Shown: positions 49,916 through 59,900 of the stretch, one piece after another
Layout: every line of letters starts with the position of its first letter
Position numbering within the stretch: the stretch's first letter is position 1
DNA from: Streptomyces sp. Tue 6430
Lineage (GTDB): Bacteria; Actinomycetota; Actinomycetes; Streptomycetales; Streptomycetaceae
NCBI GenBank assembly: GCA_021568835.1
Contig: JAKGSH010000010.1
Location: 2,418,001-2,482,000 of the forward strand
Length of the DNA: 64,000 nt
Direction of reading: 5' to 3'
Notes under the pieces: generated by a model
Told to the model about the DNA's origin: nothing
Databases searched by the model: none
Seen by the model: only the letters and a program-made list of their open reading frames with translations
Program-made: the position numbers and the translations under genes

Positions 49916-50764
49916 TCACGGCAGCAGGCTCGGGCAGTCGTCCGGTACGTCGATGCCGAAGTCCTCGGCGAGCACCTCGCGCACCTCCGCGTCCCGGGTC
50001 AGTTCGCGCTCGGTGACCGTGCCGTCGGCGCGGGTCTCGGTGAGGACGGCGCCGTCGAGGAGGAGGTGGCGGTCCGGGGTGACGCGCTGGGCGTAGGGGC
50101 GGCGGCTGAAGGGCGAGCGCGGATTGGTCGCGATGTGCCAGTTGACGACCTCGAAGTCGGGGTGCTCGAACGGCTCGAGGGTGAAGGCGTACTGGGCCCG
50201 CCAGGTGGTCCGGTCCTCCTCCGCGACGCGCGTCTCCAGCACCCACAGCTCCAGGGGCCCGCGGTGCGGGGCGTGCACCAGGCGGTGGCGGCGGCCCGCG
50301 GCGCGGAACTCGGTGTCCGGCGTCAGCGGGACGGGCTCCAGGAGCGCGCCGGGGGCGCCGAACCCGACATCGGCGAGGTACGGCCCCGTCCCGCCGGGGA
50401 CCTCGACGAGCAACGCCAGGTGGGTGCGCGGGCGGTCCTCGAACCGTTCGGCGCCGACGACCACGCGGGCCGCGAGCCGTGTCACCCCGAAGCCGAGCGC
50501 CTCCAGGACGCCCGCGAACAGCGTGTTGTGCTCGTAGCAGTAGCCGCCGCGCCGGCTGCCGACGAGCTTGGCGATCAGGTCGGCGGGGGCGAGGGAGGGG
50601 GCCGAGCCGCGGACCGGGTCCAGGTTCTCGAAGGGGATGGCGCGGGCGTGCGCCAGGTGTACGCCCTTCAGCGTGGCCACGTCGGCACGCCGGGCGCCGC
50701 CCCAGCCGACACGGTGGAAGTAGGCGTCGAGGTCGTCGGGGGTGAACTGAGCTCTGTCGGGCAT
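49916..50764 (-). CDS. nat: Arylamine N-acetyltransferase
   Basis: 282 residues. The catalytic triad is C76 (RRGGYCYEHN), H115 (RPRTHLALLVEV) and D132 (PYLADVGFGAP), the NAT thiol-dependent acetyl transfer site. N-terminus: FTPDDLDAYFHRVGW. It acetylates arylamines, hydrazines or amide-forming polyketide chains from acetyl-CoA. No polyketide genes are nearby, so a detoxifying role is likelier. ATG 50764. Confidence 0.93.
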   Translation of the reverse strand: MPDRAQFTPDDLDAYFHRVGWGGARRADVATLKGVHLAHARAIPFENLDPVRGSAPSLAPADLIAKLVGSRRGGYCYEHNTLFAGVLEALGFGVTRLAARVVVGAERFEDRPRTHLALLVEVPGGTGPYLADVGFGAPGALLEPVPLTPDTEFRAAGRRHRLVHAPHRGPLELWVLETRVAEEDRTTWRAQYAFTLEPFEHPDFEVVNWHIATNPRSPFSRRPYAQRVTPDRHLLLDGAVLTETRADGTVTERELTRDAEVREVLAEDFGIDVPDDCPSLLP

Positions 50765-50873
50765 GACTTCACCGTAGTCACCGCCGCCCCGGCCCGCCCC
50801 GGCCCGCCTCGGACCGGGGCGGGAGCGGGCCTGGTCCTTGGTCCCGGGTCACGGGGACACCGCCTCTGACCCC

Positions 50874-50901
50874 GGGTCGCGGGTCGCGGGTCGCGGATCG
50901 C
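50874..50901. repeat. Four 7-bp GGGTCGC tandem repeats
   Basis: GGGTCGC three times and GGATCGC once, in the 372-base divergent spacer between nat and the VOC gene. The spacer otherwise looks like plain GC-rich promoter DNA with no recognisable gene. Confidence 0.75.
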
Positions 50902-51136
50902 GGGGAGGCCGGTGATCCGGCCCGGCCGGAAACATCGTTGCGGCCGGCCGGGGCGGCCGCTAGCGTCCCCCGGGTGACTGCCGGGTCGGCCATGGGCCAC
51001 GCACGAGTGAGGCGCCCGGCTCCGGCGTGAGCACGAGGCGGGCCAGGGGCCCGCCGTCCCGTCTCCGCGTCCTTCCTTCCCGCCCTCCCCGCGAGGGCAC
51101 CACCCTGGACACCGAGACCGGAGACCTTTCCTCACC

Positions 51137-51535
51137 ATGCCCGCCCAGTCCACGCTTCCCCAGCTCGACCACCTCGCCGTGCACGCCCGTGACCGGCAGC
51201 TCTCGGCCGAGTTCCTCGCCGCGATCCTGGGCCTGCCGGTCGGCGCGCCCTTCGGCCCGTTCCTGCCGGTCGACCTCGGCAACGGCGTCACCCTCGACTT
51301 CTACGAGAAGCGCGACGAGCCGATCCAGTCCCAGCACTACGCGTTCCTCGTGGCGGAGGAGCAGTTCGACGCGATGATCGCCCGCCTGGACGCCGTAGGA
51401 GTCACGTACTACGCCGACCCCCGGCACACCGAACCCGGCCGTACCAACAGCCTGTTCGGCGGCCGGGGCGCGTACTTCGCCGACCCGGACGGCCACAACC
51501 TGGAGATCATGACGCGGCCGTACGCGCGGCCGTAG
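51137..51535 (+). CDS. VOC-superfamily (glyoxalase/bleomycin-resistance-like) protein
   Basis: 132 residues. It starts MPAQSTLPQLDHLAVHARDR and has the paired beta-alpha-beta-beta-beta modules of the vicinal-oxygen-chelate fold, with metal-ligand candidates His13 (LDHLAVHA) and Glu (HNLEIMTRP) and the signature GAYFADPDGHNLEI. It could be a lyase, dioxygenase or drug-binding protein; nothing narrows it. Convergent with the EamA gene. Confidence 0.88.
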   Translation: MPAQSTLPQLDHLAVHARDRQLSAEFLAAILGLPVGAPFGPFLPVDLGNGVTLDFYEKRDEPIQSQHYAFLVAEEQFDAMIARLDAVGVTYYADPRHTEPGRTNSLFGGRGAYFADPDGHNLEIMTRPYARP

Positions 51536-51565
51536 CGGACGGAACGGCTTCGCTCGCCGTCGCCC

Positions 51566-52411
51566 TCACCCCGTGTGCAGCATCAGGCCGATGCCCACCA
51601 CGAGGAGGACGGCGGCGGCGATGCGCGGGGCACCGAAGCGTTCCTTGAAGAAGACCGCGCCGATCGCCGCCCCGACGATGATCGACGACTCGCGCAGGGC
51701 GGAGATCGGGGCCAGTGCGGCGCGCGTCTGGGCCCACAGGACGAGGGCGTACGCGGTGACCGAGAGGGCCGCGCCGAGGAGGCCGAGGGCCGCGTGGGGG
51801 CGGAGGAGGGCCAGGGTTCCGCCGCGTCGGCGGAGGAGGACGTACAGGGGCAGGACCGTGCCCTGGACGGCCATCAGCCAGGCGATGTAGCCGAGAGAGG
51901 ACCCGGACGCGCGGACGCCGAGGCCGTCGACGACCGTGTACGCGGCGATGGTCAGGCCGGTCGCCAGCGCCGCGCCGATCGCCGCCCAGTCGGGGCGCCG
52001 CCCGCGCAGGCCCCACAGGGCGACGCCGGTGAGGCCCGCGCAGGACACGGCGATCCCGGCGGCGGCCCAGCCGTCGGGCACCTCGTGCGCGAACACGGCG
52101 GCCAGGACCGTCACGACGAGAGGCGCCGAGCCGCGCGCGATCGGGTACGCCTGCCCGAAGTCGCCGAGCCGGAACGAGCGCATCAGCAGCGCGTAGTAGG
52201 CGATGTGGATCACGGCCGAGACCAGCAGGTACGGCCACGCCGCCGCTGCGGGGAACGCCGCGAACGGCGCCGTCGCGAGGCCGATGAGCAACCCGCCGCC
52301 CGAGATGAGGGTGAAGCCGGTGAGCTTGTCGGTGATCCGGTGGGCGATCGCGTTCCAGCTTGCGTGGGTGACCGCGGCGAGCAGGACCGCCGCGATGACC
52401 AGTGGCGTCAC
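51566..52411 (-). CDS. EamA/DMT-family transporter
   Basis: 281 residues with ten hydrophobic helices in two EamA halves: VIAAVLLAAVTHASWNAIAH and ALAPISALRESSIIVGAAIG. Drug/metabolite exporters of this size usually efflux amino acids or small metabolites. GTG 52411 overlaps the stop of the YbaK-type remnant (GTGA), so it was translationally coupled to that gene when it was intact. Confidence 0.87.
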   Translation of the reverse strand: MTPLVIAAVLLAAVTHASWNAIAHRITDKLTGFTLISGGGLLIGLATAPFAAFPAAAAWPYLLVSAVIHIAYYALLMRSFRLGDFGQAYPIARGSAPLVVTVLAAVFAHEVPDGWAAAGIAVSCAGLTGVALWGLRGRRPDWAAIGAALATGLTIAAYTVVDGLGVRASGSSLGYIAWLMAVQGTVLPLYVLLRRRGGTLALLRPHAALGLLGAALSVTAYALVLWAQTRAALAPISALRESSIIVGAAIGAVFFKERFGAPRIAAAVLLVVGIGLMLHTG

Positions 52412-52695
52412 GCGGTGCGCTCGCGCACGTCCACGACGGTGGCGCCGGCGCGTCCGACGAGTTCCCCGGACGCCGTGGGGAACACGGTGTGCGGGGTACC
52501 GGCTGCGGCCCGGACCGCGTCGGGAAGGCGGCGGATGCACGGGAGCGGGTCGCCCGGTCCGGGGGCGTCCGGTCCGGGGGCGTCCAGGGCCTCGGCGAAA
52601 CGGGGGTGGACTCCGGAGGTCCCGGCGACCCCGGCGGTCGTGGCGGTCGTGGAGTTTCCGGGCTCGTCGGCGTCAGTGGCGGCTGTCGTCGTCAT
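52408..52695 (-). pseudogene. YbaK/EbsC-type aminoacyl-tRNA deacylase with internal deletion
   Basis: A 95-codon frame. The first part (VHPRFAEALDA, then IRRLPDAVRAA) matches the start, and the last part (AAAGTPHTVFPTASGELVGR, AGATVVDVRERTA) the end, of streptomycete YbaK-domain proteins, normally about 170-190 residues. The middle, with the catalytic Lys (...IVKSLIF-type) and the GGVPPxGH loop, is missing, joined in frame at a repeated A-A-A region. Its start ATG is at 52695. It cannot hydrolyse mischarged tRNA without that core. Confidence 0.68.
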
Positions 52696-52819
52696 GCACC
52701 GCACGGTAGCGGCGCGGGGAACGGGCGGGCGAACGGATTGACCACCGCACCCGCCGCATGTCAGGACGGCGCGCCCGCCCCCGGGAGAAGGGGTCGGGCG
52801 CGCCGCCGGTGAGGGTGTG

Positions 52820-53404
52820 TCAGTGACGGTCGCCGCGGTCGTAGCGGTCGTCACCGTGGCGGCGGTCGTAGCGGTCGTCACCGTGGCGGCGGTCGTAGCG
52901 GTCGTCACCGTGGCGGCGGTCGTAGCGGTCGTCACCGTGGCGGCGGTCGTACCGGTCGCCCCAGGACTCGGCGTCGACGAAGCGGTTGCGGTCGTTGCGC
53001 AGGGTGGCCGTGTCGGCGCGGTTGTCCCACACCTCGCGGCGGCGGTCCTGGAACAGGTCGCTGCGGGTGTCGCGGCCCTCACCGGTGTGGATCCTGACGG
53101 TGGCGCGGGGGGCCAGGCGGTAGTCGTCGAAGGTGTAGACGCGGCCGTCCCGGTTCGACAGCCTCCACCCGTCCAGGTTGACCGCGTGGCGGGTGGTGTT
53201 GGTGAGCTCCACCCACTCCCTGTTCAGGGAACGGTTGGAGCGGTCGTCACGGCCGCCCGGCGCGTCGTACTGGACGGCGCTGATCTCCACGCGCGGCCGG
53301 TCCCTGTGGTCGGCGGACGCCGGCAGCGCCACGGCGCCGACCACGGCGGCGGCCGCGAGGCCGGCGGCGGCGAGGCCACGGGCGGAAACAACGGAAGCAG
53401 ACAC
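52820..53404 (-). CDS. Secreted lamin-tail-domain protein with repeat tail
   Basis: 194 residues. A signal peptide (about 1-31, ends LPASA) leads to an LTD fold (ISAVQYDAPGGRDDRSNRSL, then EWVELTNTTRHAVNLDGWRL, VYTFDDYRLAPRATVRIHTG and DTATLRND) and a charged C-terminal tail of about four GDDRYDRRH repeats (149-190). Lamin-tail domains in bacteria occur in extracellular enzymes and in stand-alone proteins whose role is unknown. AGGAG precedes GTG 53404. The D/R/Y/H tail is a candidate for binding metal or polymers. Confidence 0.87.
   Translation of the reverse strand: MSASVVSARGLAAAGLAAAAVVGAVALPASADHRDRPRVEISAVQYDAPGGRDDRSNRSLNREWVELTNTTRHAVNLDGWRLSNRDGRVYTFDDYRLAPRATVRIHTGEGRDTRSDLFQDRRREVWDNRADTATLRNDRNRFVDAESWGDRYDRRHGDDRYDRRHGDDRYDRRHGDDRYDRRHGDDRYDRGDRH
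52835..52960. repeat. 27-bp tandem repeats encoding the DDRYDRRHG tail
   Basis: Four to five nearly identical 27-base units on the plus strand (each with CGTCACCGTGGCGGCGGTCG). The copy number is likely to vary between strains. Confidence 0.85.
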
Positions 53405-53648
53405 AAGGTCTCCTAGTTTTGTGCGAGTTGCGACCGCATCGGCCGCAGAACCCCCACTTGACCACCACACGTCCCGCAAGCGGACGATTGACGTCTCACG
53501 TTACGAATCATCCATATTTCGGTGACAGTAGCCTTCTCCGTCCATCTATGCCCTGAAGGCACGGGACCGTTGCCGGAGCTGGCCTGCGGGCCCTTCCGGC
53601 CATCGGGTATCACCCGAAAGTGGGTCACAACGGGTCGGTCGAACAAAA

Positions 53649-53690
53649 GGCCGGTGAAGGCTCCCCGTCCCCACGGGGCCCTCACCGGCC
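53649..53690. terminator. Terminator of the MMPL gene
   Basis: Stem GGCCGGTGA...CTCCCCGT / ACGGGG...CTCACCGGCC, bulged, with a 3-base loop, 30 bases past the leftward stop at 53720. The rest of the 315-base spacer up to 53404 holds A/T-rich promoter sequence (53490-53525) of the lamin-tail gene. Confidence 0.75.
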
Positions 53691-53719
53691 TCTCTTCACC
53701 GCGCCCGCTCAGCGCGGCG

Positions 53720-55975
53720 TCATGCGCGGACCAGCTCCCGGTCCTTGCCGGGGCCGGGGTCCGCGTCGCGGGAGTCGAGGGCCTTGAGTCCCTCACCCTC
53801 GACGTCCACGTTGGGCAGGGCCCGGTCCAGCCACTTCGGCAGCCACCAGGCCTTCTCGCCGAGCAGGGCGAGGACGGCCGGGACGATCGCCATGCGGACC
53901 ACGAACGCGTCGAAGAAGACGGCGATCGCCAGCCCGAAGCCGATCATCTTGATCATCTGCTCACCGGAGGTGATGAAGCCGCCGAAGACGGCCATCATGA
54001 TGATCGCGGCGGCGGCCACGACCCGTGAGCTGTGCCGGAAGCCGGTGACGACGGCCTGGGCAGGCTTCTCGCCGTGGACATGGGCCTCCCGCATGCGGGT
54101 CACCAGGAACACCTCGTAGTCCATGGCGAGACCGAAGACCACGCCGACCATGAAGATCGGCATCATCGACATGATCGGGCCGGTCTCCTCGACGCCGAGC
54201 AGGCCGCCGAGCCAGCCCCACTGGAACACCGCGACGACGGAGCCGAGCGCGGCCAGCACGCTGAGCAGGAAGCCGAGGGCCGCCTTCAGGGGGACCAGGA
54301 CGGAGCGGAAGACCACGATGAGGAGGAGGAAGGCGAGGCCCACCACCAGTGCCAGGTAGGGGATCAGCGCGTCGTCGAGCTTCTGCGAGAAGTCGATGTT
54401 CATCGCGGTGGTGCCGGTGACCAGGACCTCCGCGCCCGTGTCGGCCCTGAGGGCGGCACCCTCGGCACGGATGGCGTGCACCAGGTCCTCGGTCCGGGCC
54501 GAGGACGGCTTGGAGCCCGGGATCACGGTGATCGTCGCGGTGTCGCCGGCCTTGTTGAAGGCGGCCGGGGTGACCGTCACGACGTCCTCGAGATCCTCGA
54601 TCCCGTCGGTGACGGTGTCGACCGCGCCCCGCGGGTCGTCGCTCCGCCGGGCGTCGACGACGATCATCAGGGGGCCGTTGAAGCCGGGGCCGAAGCCCTC
54701 CGACAGCAGGTCGTAGGCCCGGCGCTGGGTGGTGGACGTCGGCTGCGAGCCGTCGTCGGGAAGGCCCAGCTCGAGCTGGGTGGCCGGGACGGCGATCGCC
54801 CCGAGGCCGGCCACGCCGAGCAGCAGGACGGCGGCCGGGCGGCGGACGACGAAGCTCGCCCAGCGGGTGCCGAGGCCGGGCTTGGCCGGGGCCGCCGGGC
54901 GGGACTCCGCCGCCTTCCGGGTCCGTGCGGCCCGGCCGGCGCCGCGCCGCTCGCGCTTCTCGCCCGCCGGGCGGATCCTGCGGCCCGCGTAGCCGAGCAG
55001 CGCCGGGATCATGGTGAGGGCGATGAGGACGGCGACGACGACCGTGCCCGCGGCGGCGAGGCCCATCTTGGTGAGCATCGGGACGTCGACGACCGCGAGG
55101 CCCGCCAGGGCGATCACGACGGTGAGGCCGGCGAAGACCACGGCCGATCCGGCGGTGCCGGTGGCGCGGCCCGCCGCCTCCTCCCGGTCCCGGCCGTCGG
55201 CGAGTTCGCCGCGGTAGCGGGAGACGATGAACAGCGCGTAGTCGATGCCGACCGCGAGGCCGATCATCAGCGCGAGGGTGGAGGTGGTGTCGCCGAGGTC
55301 GAGCGCCTCGGCGAGGGCGGTGATGGTGGAGACGCCGATGCCGACGCCGATGACGGCGGTGAGCAGCGGGAGGCCGGCCGCGACCAGCGAGCCCAGGGTG
55401 ACGACGAGGACGACCGCGGCGATGGCGATGCCGACGATCTCACCGGCCGCACCGGGCTCGGCCCCCGCCTGGAGGGCGTCACCGCCGATGTCGACGGTCA
55501 GTCCGGCGGCCCGCGCGTCGTCCCCGGCCGCCTCCAGGGCGTCCCTGGTGGTGTCGGCCAGTTCCATGCCGGGGACGTCGTACTTCACCGACGTGTAGGC
55601 GACGGTGCCGTCCTTGCTGACGGCGTTCGTGGTGAACGGGTCGGTGACCGAGGCGACCTCGGAGCCGGCGCCCAGTTCCTCGACGGTCTTCGCGACGGTC
55701 GCCCGGTTGTCGGCGTCCGTCATCTTCCGGCCCTCGGGCGCCTTGAAGACGATGCGTCCGGTCCCGCCGTCGGCGCCGGCGCCGGGGAACCGCTGTTCCA
55801 GCAGGTCGAAGGCCTTCTGCGCTTCGGTCCCGGGGATGGAGAAGGAGGTGGTGCCCGGTGCGGGCGCGGAGGCCGCGCCGACGCCCGCGAGCGTCAGCAG
55901 GGCGACCCACATCAGGGCGACGAGGTGCCGTCGCCGGAAGGCGAGCCGGCCCAGTCGGTAGAGGAACGTGGCCAT
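53720..55975 (-). CDS. MMPL-family RND-type membrane exporter
   Basis: 751 residues. Two RND halves with 12 helices. The first TM helix follows MATFLYRLGRLAFRRRHLVA, with large periplasmic loops. MMPL signature helices include LMIGLAVGIDYALFIVSRYR and IFMVGVVFGLAMDYEVFLVT, where the Asp/Tyr pairs (GxDY) carry protons. A basic cytoplasmic loop lies in the middle (about 350-385). It exports lipids or siderophore-like compounds. ATG 55975 is preferred over one 75 bases upstream. TetR gene adjacent (56151). Confidence 0.93.
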   Translation of the reverse strand: MATFLYRLGRLAFRRRHLVALMWVALLTLAGVGAASAPAPGTTSFSIPGTEAQKAFDLLEQRFPGAGADGGTGRIVFKAPEGRKMTDADNRATVAKTVEELGAGSEVASVTDPFTTNAVSKDGTVAYTSVKYDVPGMELADTTRDALEAAGDDARAAGLTVDIGGDALQAGAEPGAAGEIVGIAIAAVVLVVTLGSLVAAGLPLLTAVIGVGIGVSTITALAEALDLGDTTSTLALMIGLAVGIDYALFIVSRYRGELADGRDREEAAGRATGTAGSAVVFAGLTVVIALAGLAVVDVPMLTKMGLAAAGTVVVAVLIALTMIPALLGYAGRRIRPAGEKRERRGAGRAARTRKAAESRPAAPAKPGLGTRWASFVVRRPAAVLLLGVAGLGAIAVPATQLELGLPDDGSQPTSTTQRRAYDLLSEGFGPGFNGPLMIVVDARRSDDPRGAVDTVTDGIEDLEDVVTVTPAAFNKAGDTATITVIPGSKPSSARTEDLVHAIRAEGAALRADTGAEVLVTGTTAMNIDFSQKLDDALIPYLALVVGLAFLLLIVVFRSVLVPLKAALGFLLSVLAALGSVVAVFQWGWLGGLLGVEETGPIMSMMPIFMVGVVFGLAMDYEVFLVTRMREAHVHGEKPAQAVVTGFRHSSRVVAAAAIIMMAVFGGFITSGEQMIKMIGFGLAIAVFFDAFVVRMAIVPAVLALLGEKAWWLPKWLDRALPNVDVEGEGLKALDSRDADPGPGKDRELVRA

Positions 55976-56150
55976 GGAGGCGTACTCCCGGTCAGGTCGT
56001 GGGGTGGAGGGGCCGGCATCCGGTACGGGCCCCGGGGCAGGGGTGACCAACCCGGCGGGGAGGCAGGGGTGATCGGCCCGACGACGTGAGCGGTGGCGTC
56101 AGGAAGGGCGGACCGCGGGGACGGTCAGGAGGTGGCGACCGCCGAAACGG

Positions 56151-56753
56151 TCAGGAGGTGGCGGGGATGCCGAGGGCGGGGAGGACCACGGCGTCGATGT
56201 ACGAGGTGAGGAAGGCCTGCGTCGGCGGCTGGTCGTCGAGCAGGGCCCGGGTGGCGAAGCCGCCGACCATCATGTGCAGCAGGAACTCCAGCGCGGGACA
56301 GTCCCCACGGACCTCGCCGCGGTCGACGGCCCGCTGGATCACCTGGTGGAACCCGGACAGCTCGGGTTCGACGAGCTGCGCCCGGAACGCCCGGCGCAGG
56401 TCGGCGTTGTTGTGCATCGCCATGGCGACGCCCCGCATGAGCGCGGAGTTCTGCTCGATGGTGCAGTCGTCGTCGAGCCGGATCAGCGCGTGCAGATCAC
56501 CCCGGAGCGAGCCGGTGTCGATCCCCTCGCCGTGGTCCGGCTTGGTGTGCTTGATGGCCCTCACGACCAGGTCGGCCTTGCCGCCCCACTGGCGGTAGAG
56601 CGTGGCCTTGCTGGACCGGGTGCGGGCGGCGACGGCGTCCATGGTCAGGGCGTCGTAGCCGACCTCTCGGAGCAGGTCGAGCACGGCCGCGTACAACTCG
56701 GCCTCGCGCTCGGGCGTGATGCGACTGCGACGCGCCGTTGCGACCTCAGTCAT
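56151..56753 (-). CDS. TetR-family repressor, probably of the MMPL gene
   Basis: 200 residues. The HTH is ELYAAVLDLLREVGYDALTM, then AARTRSSKATLYRQWGGKAD. The C-terminal domain has LLHMMVGGFATRALLDDQPP. It resembles TetR_C_11-like regulators of MMPL exporters. It lies 175 bases upstream of the MMPL gene on the same strand. Its own promoter region contains a TetR-type inverted repeat at 56823-56837. ATG 56753 follows GGAAGGTGAGG. Confidence 0.9.
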   Translation of the reverse strand: MTEVATARRSRITPEREAELYAAVLDLLREVGYDALTMDAVAARTRSSKATLYRQWGGKADLVVRAIKHTKPDHGEGIDTGSLRGDLHALIRLDDDCTIEQNSALMRGVAMAMHNNADLRRAFRAQLVEPELSGFHQVIQRAVDRGEVRGDCPALEFLLHMMVGGFATRALLDDQPPTQAFLTSYIDAVVLPALGIPATS

Positions 56754-56822
56754 GCCCCTCACCTTCCGATTCCGGCACGGACTCATCCCGTACACCAAGA
56801 AGATACCCTGCCCTCTTGCGAA

Positions 56823-56837
56823 ACGAAACGGTTTCGT
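56823..56837. promoter_or_regulatory. TetR operator ACGAAAcggTTTCGT
   Basis: A 15-base inverted repeat (arms ACGAAA / TTTCGT) 70 bases upstream of the TetR start. ACGAAACGGTTTCGT-like boxes are well-known TetR/MMPL operators in actinobacteria. It could also affect the divergent tricorn gene. Confidence 0.65.
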
Positions 56838-56907
56838 ACGTGCTCTGGCTCACGCCTGTCAGGAACCCATAAGTTGCCCGGCCCCTGATGCCGGAAAAGC
56901 ATGGAAC

Positions 56908-59900
56908 GTGACCTATTTGCGCCTGCCGCACCTCAGCGGCGACCAGTTGTGCTTCGTGGCCGAGGACGACCTCTGGCTGGCCCCGCTCGACGGACCCGGC
57001 CGCGCCTGGCGGCTCACCGCCGACCGCACCAAGGCCGGCCACCCCCGCTTCTCGCCGGACGGCAGCCAGGTCGCCTGTACGAGCTGGCGCAGCCTCGTGC
57101 CCGAGATCCACCTGGTCCCCGTGGACGGCGGTCCCGGGCGGCGGCTGACGTACTGGGGCAGCCCCGACACCCGCGTCTGCGGCTGGACGCCGGACGGCGA
57201 GATCCTCGCCGTGGGCTCCCACGGCGAACCCTTCTCCTACTTCACCTGGGCCTACAAGGTCTCCCCCGACGGCTCCCCCGGCCGCAAACTCCCCTGGGGT
57301 CCGGTCTCCGACCTCCAGAGCGCCGACCTCGACGGCGAACGCCGCACCCTGCTCCTCACCGGCACCCCGCCGCACGAGCCGGCCTCCTGGAAGCGGTACC
57401 GGGGCGGTGCCACGGGCCGGCTCTGGCTGCACGGGCAGCGGCTGCTCGCCGGTCTGGAGGGCCACCTCGCCGACCCCATGCTCGTCGGCGGCCGGGTCGC
57501 CTTCCTCTCCGACCACGAGGGCGTCGGCAACCTCTACTCCTGCGCCCACGACGGCTCCGACCTGCGCCGGCACACCGACCACGACGCCTTCTACGCCCGC
57601 AACGCCGCCTGCGACGGCACTCGCGTGGTCTACCAGTGCGCCGGGGACCTCTGGATCGTCGACGACCTGTCCCCCGGCTCCGAGCCGCGCCGGATCGACG
57701 TCCGGCTCGGCGGGCCGCGGACCGGACGGCGGCGCTACCCGATCCCGGCCGCACAGCACGTGGACGGGATCTCGGTCGACGAGACCGGGCGGGCGAGCGC
57801 GGTCGCCGTGCGCGGCAGCCTGTACTGGCTGACCCACCGCGACGGGCCCGCGCGGACCATCACCGACCCGCCCGGCGCACGGGTCCGGCTCCCCGAGATG
57901 CTCGGCCCGGGCGGGCAGGTCGCCTACGTGACGGACGCGGAGGGCGAGGACGCCGTCGAGATCGCCTACCTGCCGCGCGCGAGCGGCGACCGCGCGCCGC
58001 GGCGACTGGCCTCCGGCGGCCTCGGCCGGGTGCTGGAGATGGTCGCCGACCCGGCGGGCGAGCGGCTGGCGATCGCCTCGCACGACGGCCGCCTGCTGCT
58101 GGTGACGGCGTCCGACGACGAAGCGCCGGCAGCGGGCGGGACGGGAGGTCCGTCGGGGGGAGGGGAGGCCGGAGAGGCCGGAGAGGCCGGAGAGGCAGAC
58201 GGCTCCGGCGGATCGACCGGCTCCGACGGGCCCGGCGGCCCCGGCGGCCCCGAAGGGCCCGGCGGCCCCGGCGGTGAGGTCGTCGAGTTGGTCCGGTCGG
58301 TCAACGGGCCCGTGCGCGACCTCGCGTTCTCCCCCGACGGGGCCTGGCTGACCTGGTCGCACCCGGGGATCGGGCGGTCGCTGCGGCAGATCAGGATGGC
58401 CCGGCTCCCGGCCCCCGGCCACAGCGACGCACTGGTCGTCGACGTGACGAACGGACGCTTCGAGGACGAGAACCCGGTCTTCACGCGCGACGGCCGCTAT
58501 CTCGCCTTCCTCTCCTGGCGCGGCTTCGACCCGGTGTACGACGTCCACACCGGCGACCTGTCCTTCCCGCTCGGCTGCCGCCCCTACCTGGTGCCGCTGA
58601 ACTCCGCGACCCCGTCCCCCTTCGCCCTCACCCCGGAGGGACGGCCGGCCGCCGGCGGGCTCGACCCGGCCGAGGACGAGGGCGGCGACGGCACGGTGGG
58701 CGTCGAGGTCGAGGGGCTGGCGAGCCGGGTGACACCGTTCCCGGTGCCCGCCTCCAAGTACTCGGCGCTGTTCCCGGTCGCGGGCGGCGGTCTGGTCTGG
58801 CTGCGCTGGCCGATCTCCGGGGCGCTCGGCGAGACCTTCGCCAACCCCGACGACACCAGCGGCCGGCCGACGCTGGAGCACTTCCACCTCGGCAAGGCGA
58901 AGAAGTCCGAACTCGTCGAGCACCTCGACTGGTTCGCGGTCAGCGGCGACGGCAGCCGGCTGGTCGTCGTCGACGAGGGCGAACTGCGCGCGGTGCCGGC
59001 CACCGAGTCCGGCGACCTCGACTCCACGGTCTGGATCGACCTGCGCCGCATCCTCCACGAGGTCGACCCGGGCGCCGAGTGGCGGCAGTCGTACGCGGAG
59101 GCGGGCCGGCTCATCCGCGCCTACTTCTGGGACCCGGGGATGTGCGGCATCGACTGGGACGCGATCCTCGACCAGTACCGGCCCCTGGTCGAACGGGTCG
59201 CCTCCCCCGACGAGTTCGCCGACCTGCTGCGGGAGGTCCTCGGCGAACTCGGCACCTCCCACGCCTACGTCACCGCCGCCCGCCGCAACGAGGGCCCCGC
59301 GCACTACCAGCGCCGGCAAGGGCTCCTCGGCGCCAACCTCGTCTGCCGAGAGGGGCGTTGGACGGTCAAGCGGATCCTGCCCGGCGACTCCTCCGACTCC
59401 AGGGCGCGTTCGCCGCTGGCCGGGACCGGCATCCGCGAGGGCGCGGTGCTCACCCATGTCGACGGGCGGCCGGTGGACCCGGTCGCCGGCCCCTTCCCGC
59501 TGCTGGCGGGAGCGGGCGGTACGACGGTGGAGCTGACGTTCACCCCCGCCGAGGGCGAGAGGGGGCGGACCCGGCGGGTCGCCGTCGTCCCCCTCGTCGA
59601 CGAACGGCCGCTGCGCTACCAGGACTGGGTCGCCAAACGGCGCGAGGTGGTAATGGAGTTGAGCGGCGGACGGTGCGGCTATCTGCACATCCCCGACATG
59701 GGCGGCTCCGGCTGGGCCCAGTTCAACCGCGACCTGCGGATGGAGGTGTCCCGGCCCGCGCTGATCGTGGACGTCCGCGGCAACGCGGGCGGGCACATCA
59801 GCGAACTCGTGGTGGAGAAGCTGACCCGCACCATCCTCGGCTGGGACCTCACCCGCGACGCCCAGCCCGTGTCGTACGCCACCGACGCGCCCCGCGGCCC

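Noticed and set aside
52835..52960. Possible CRISPR array
   Set aside because: The 27-bp units are contiguous, without spacers, and encode the repeat tail of the lamin-tail protein.
54032..56089. Plus-strand open frame opposite the MMPL gene
   Set aside because: Asp/Arg/Gly/His-rich antisense of an RND exporter; not a protein.
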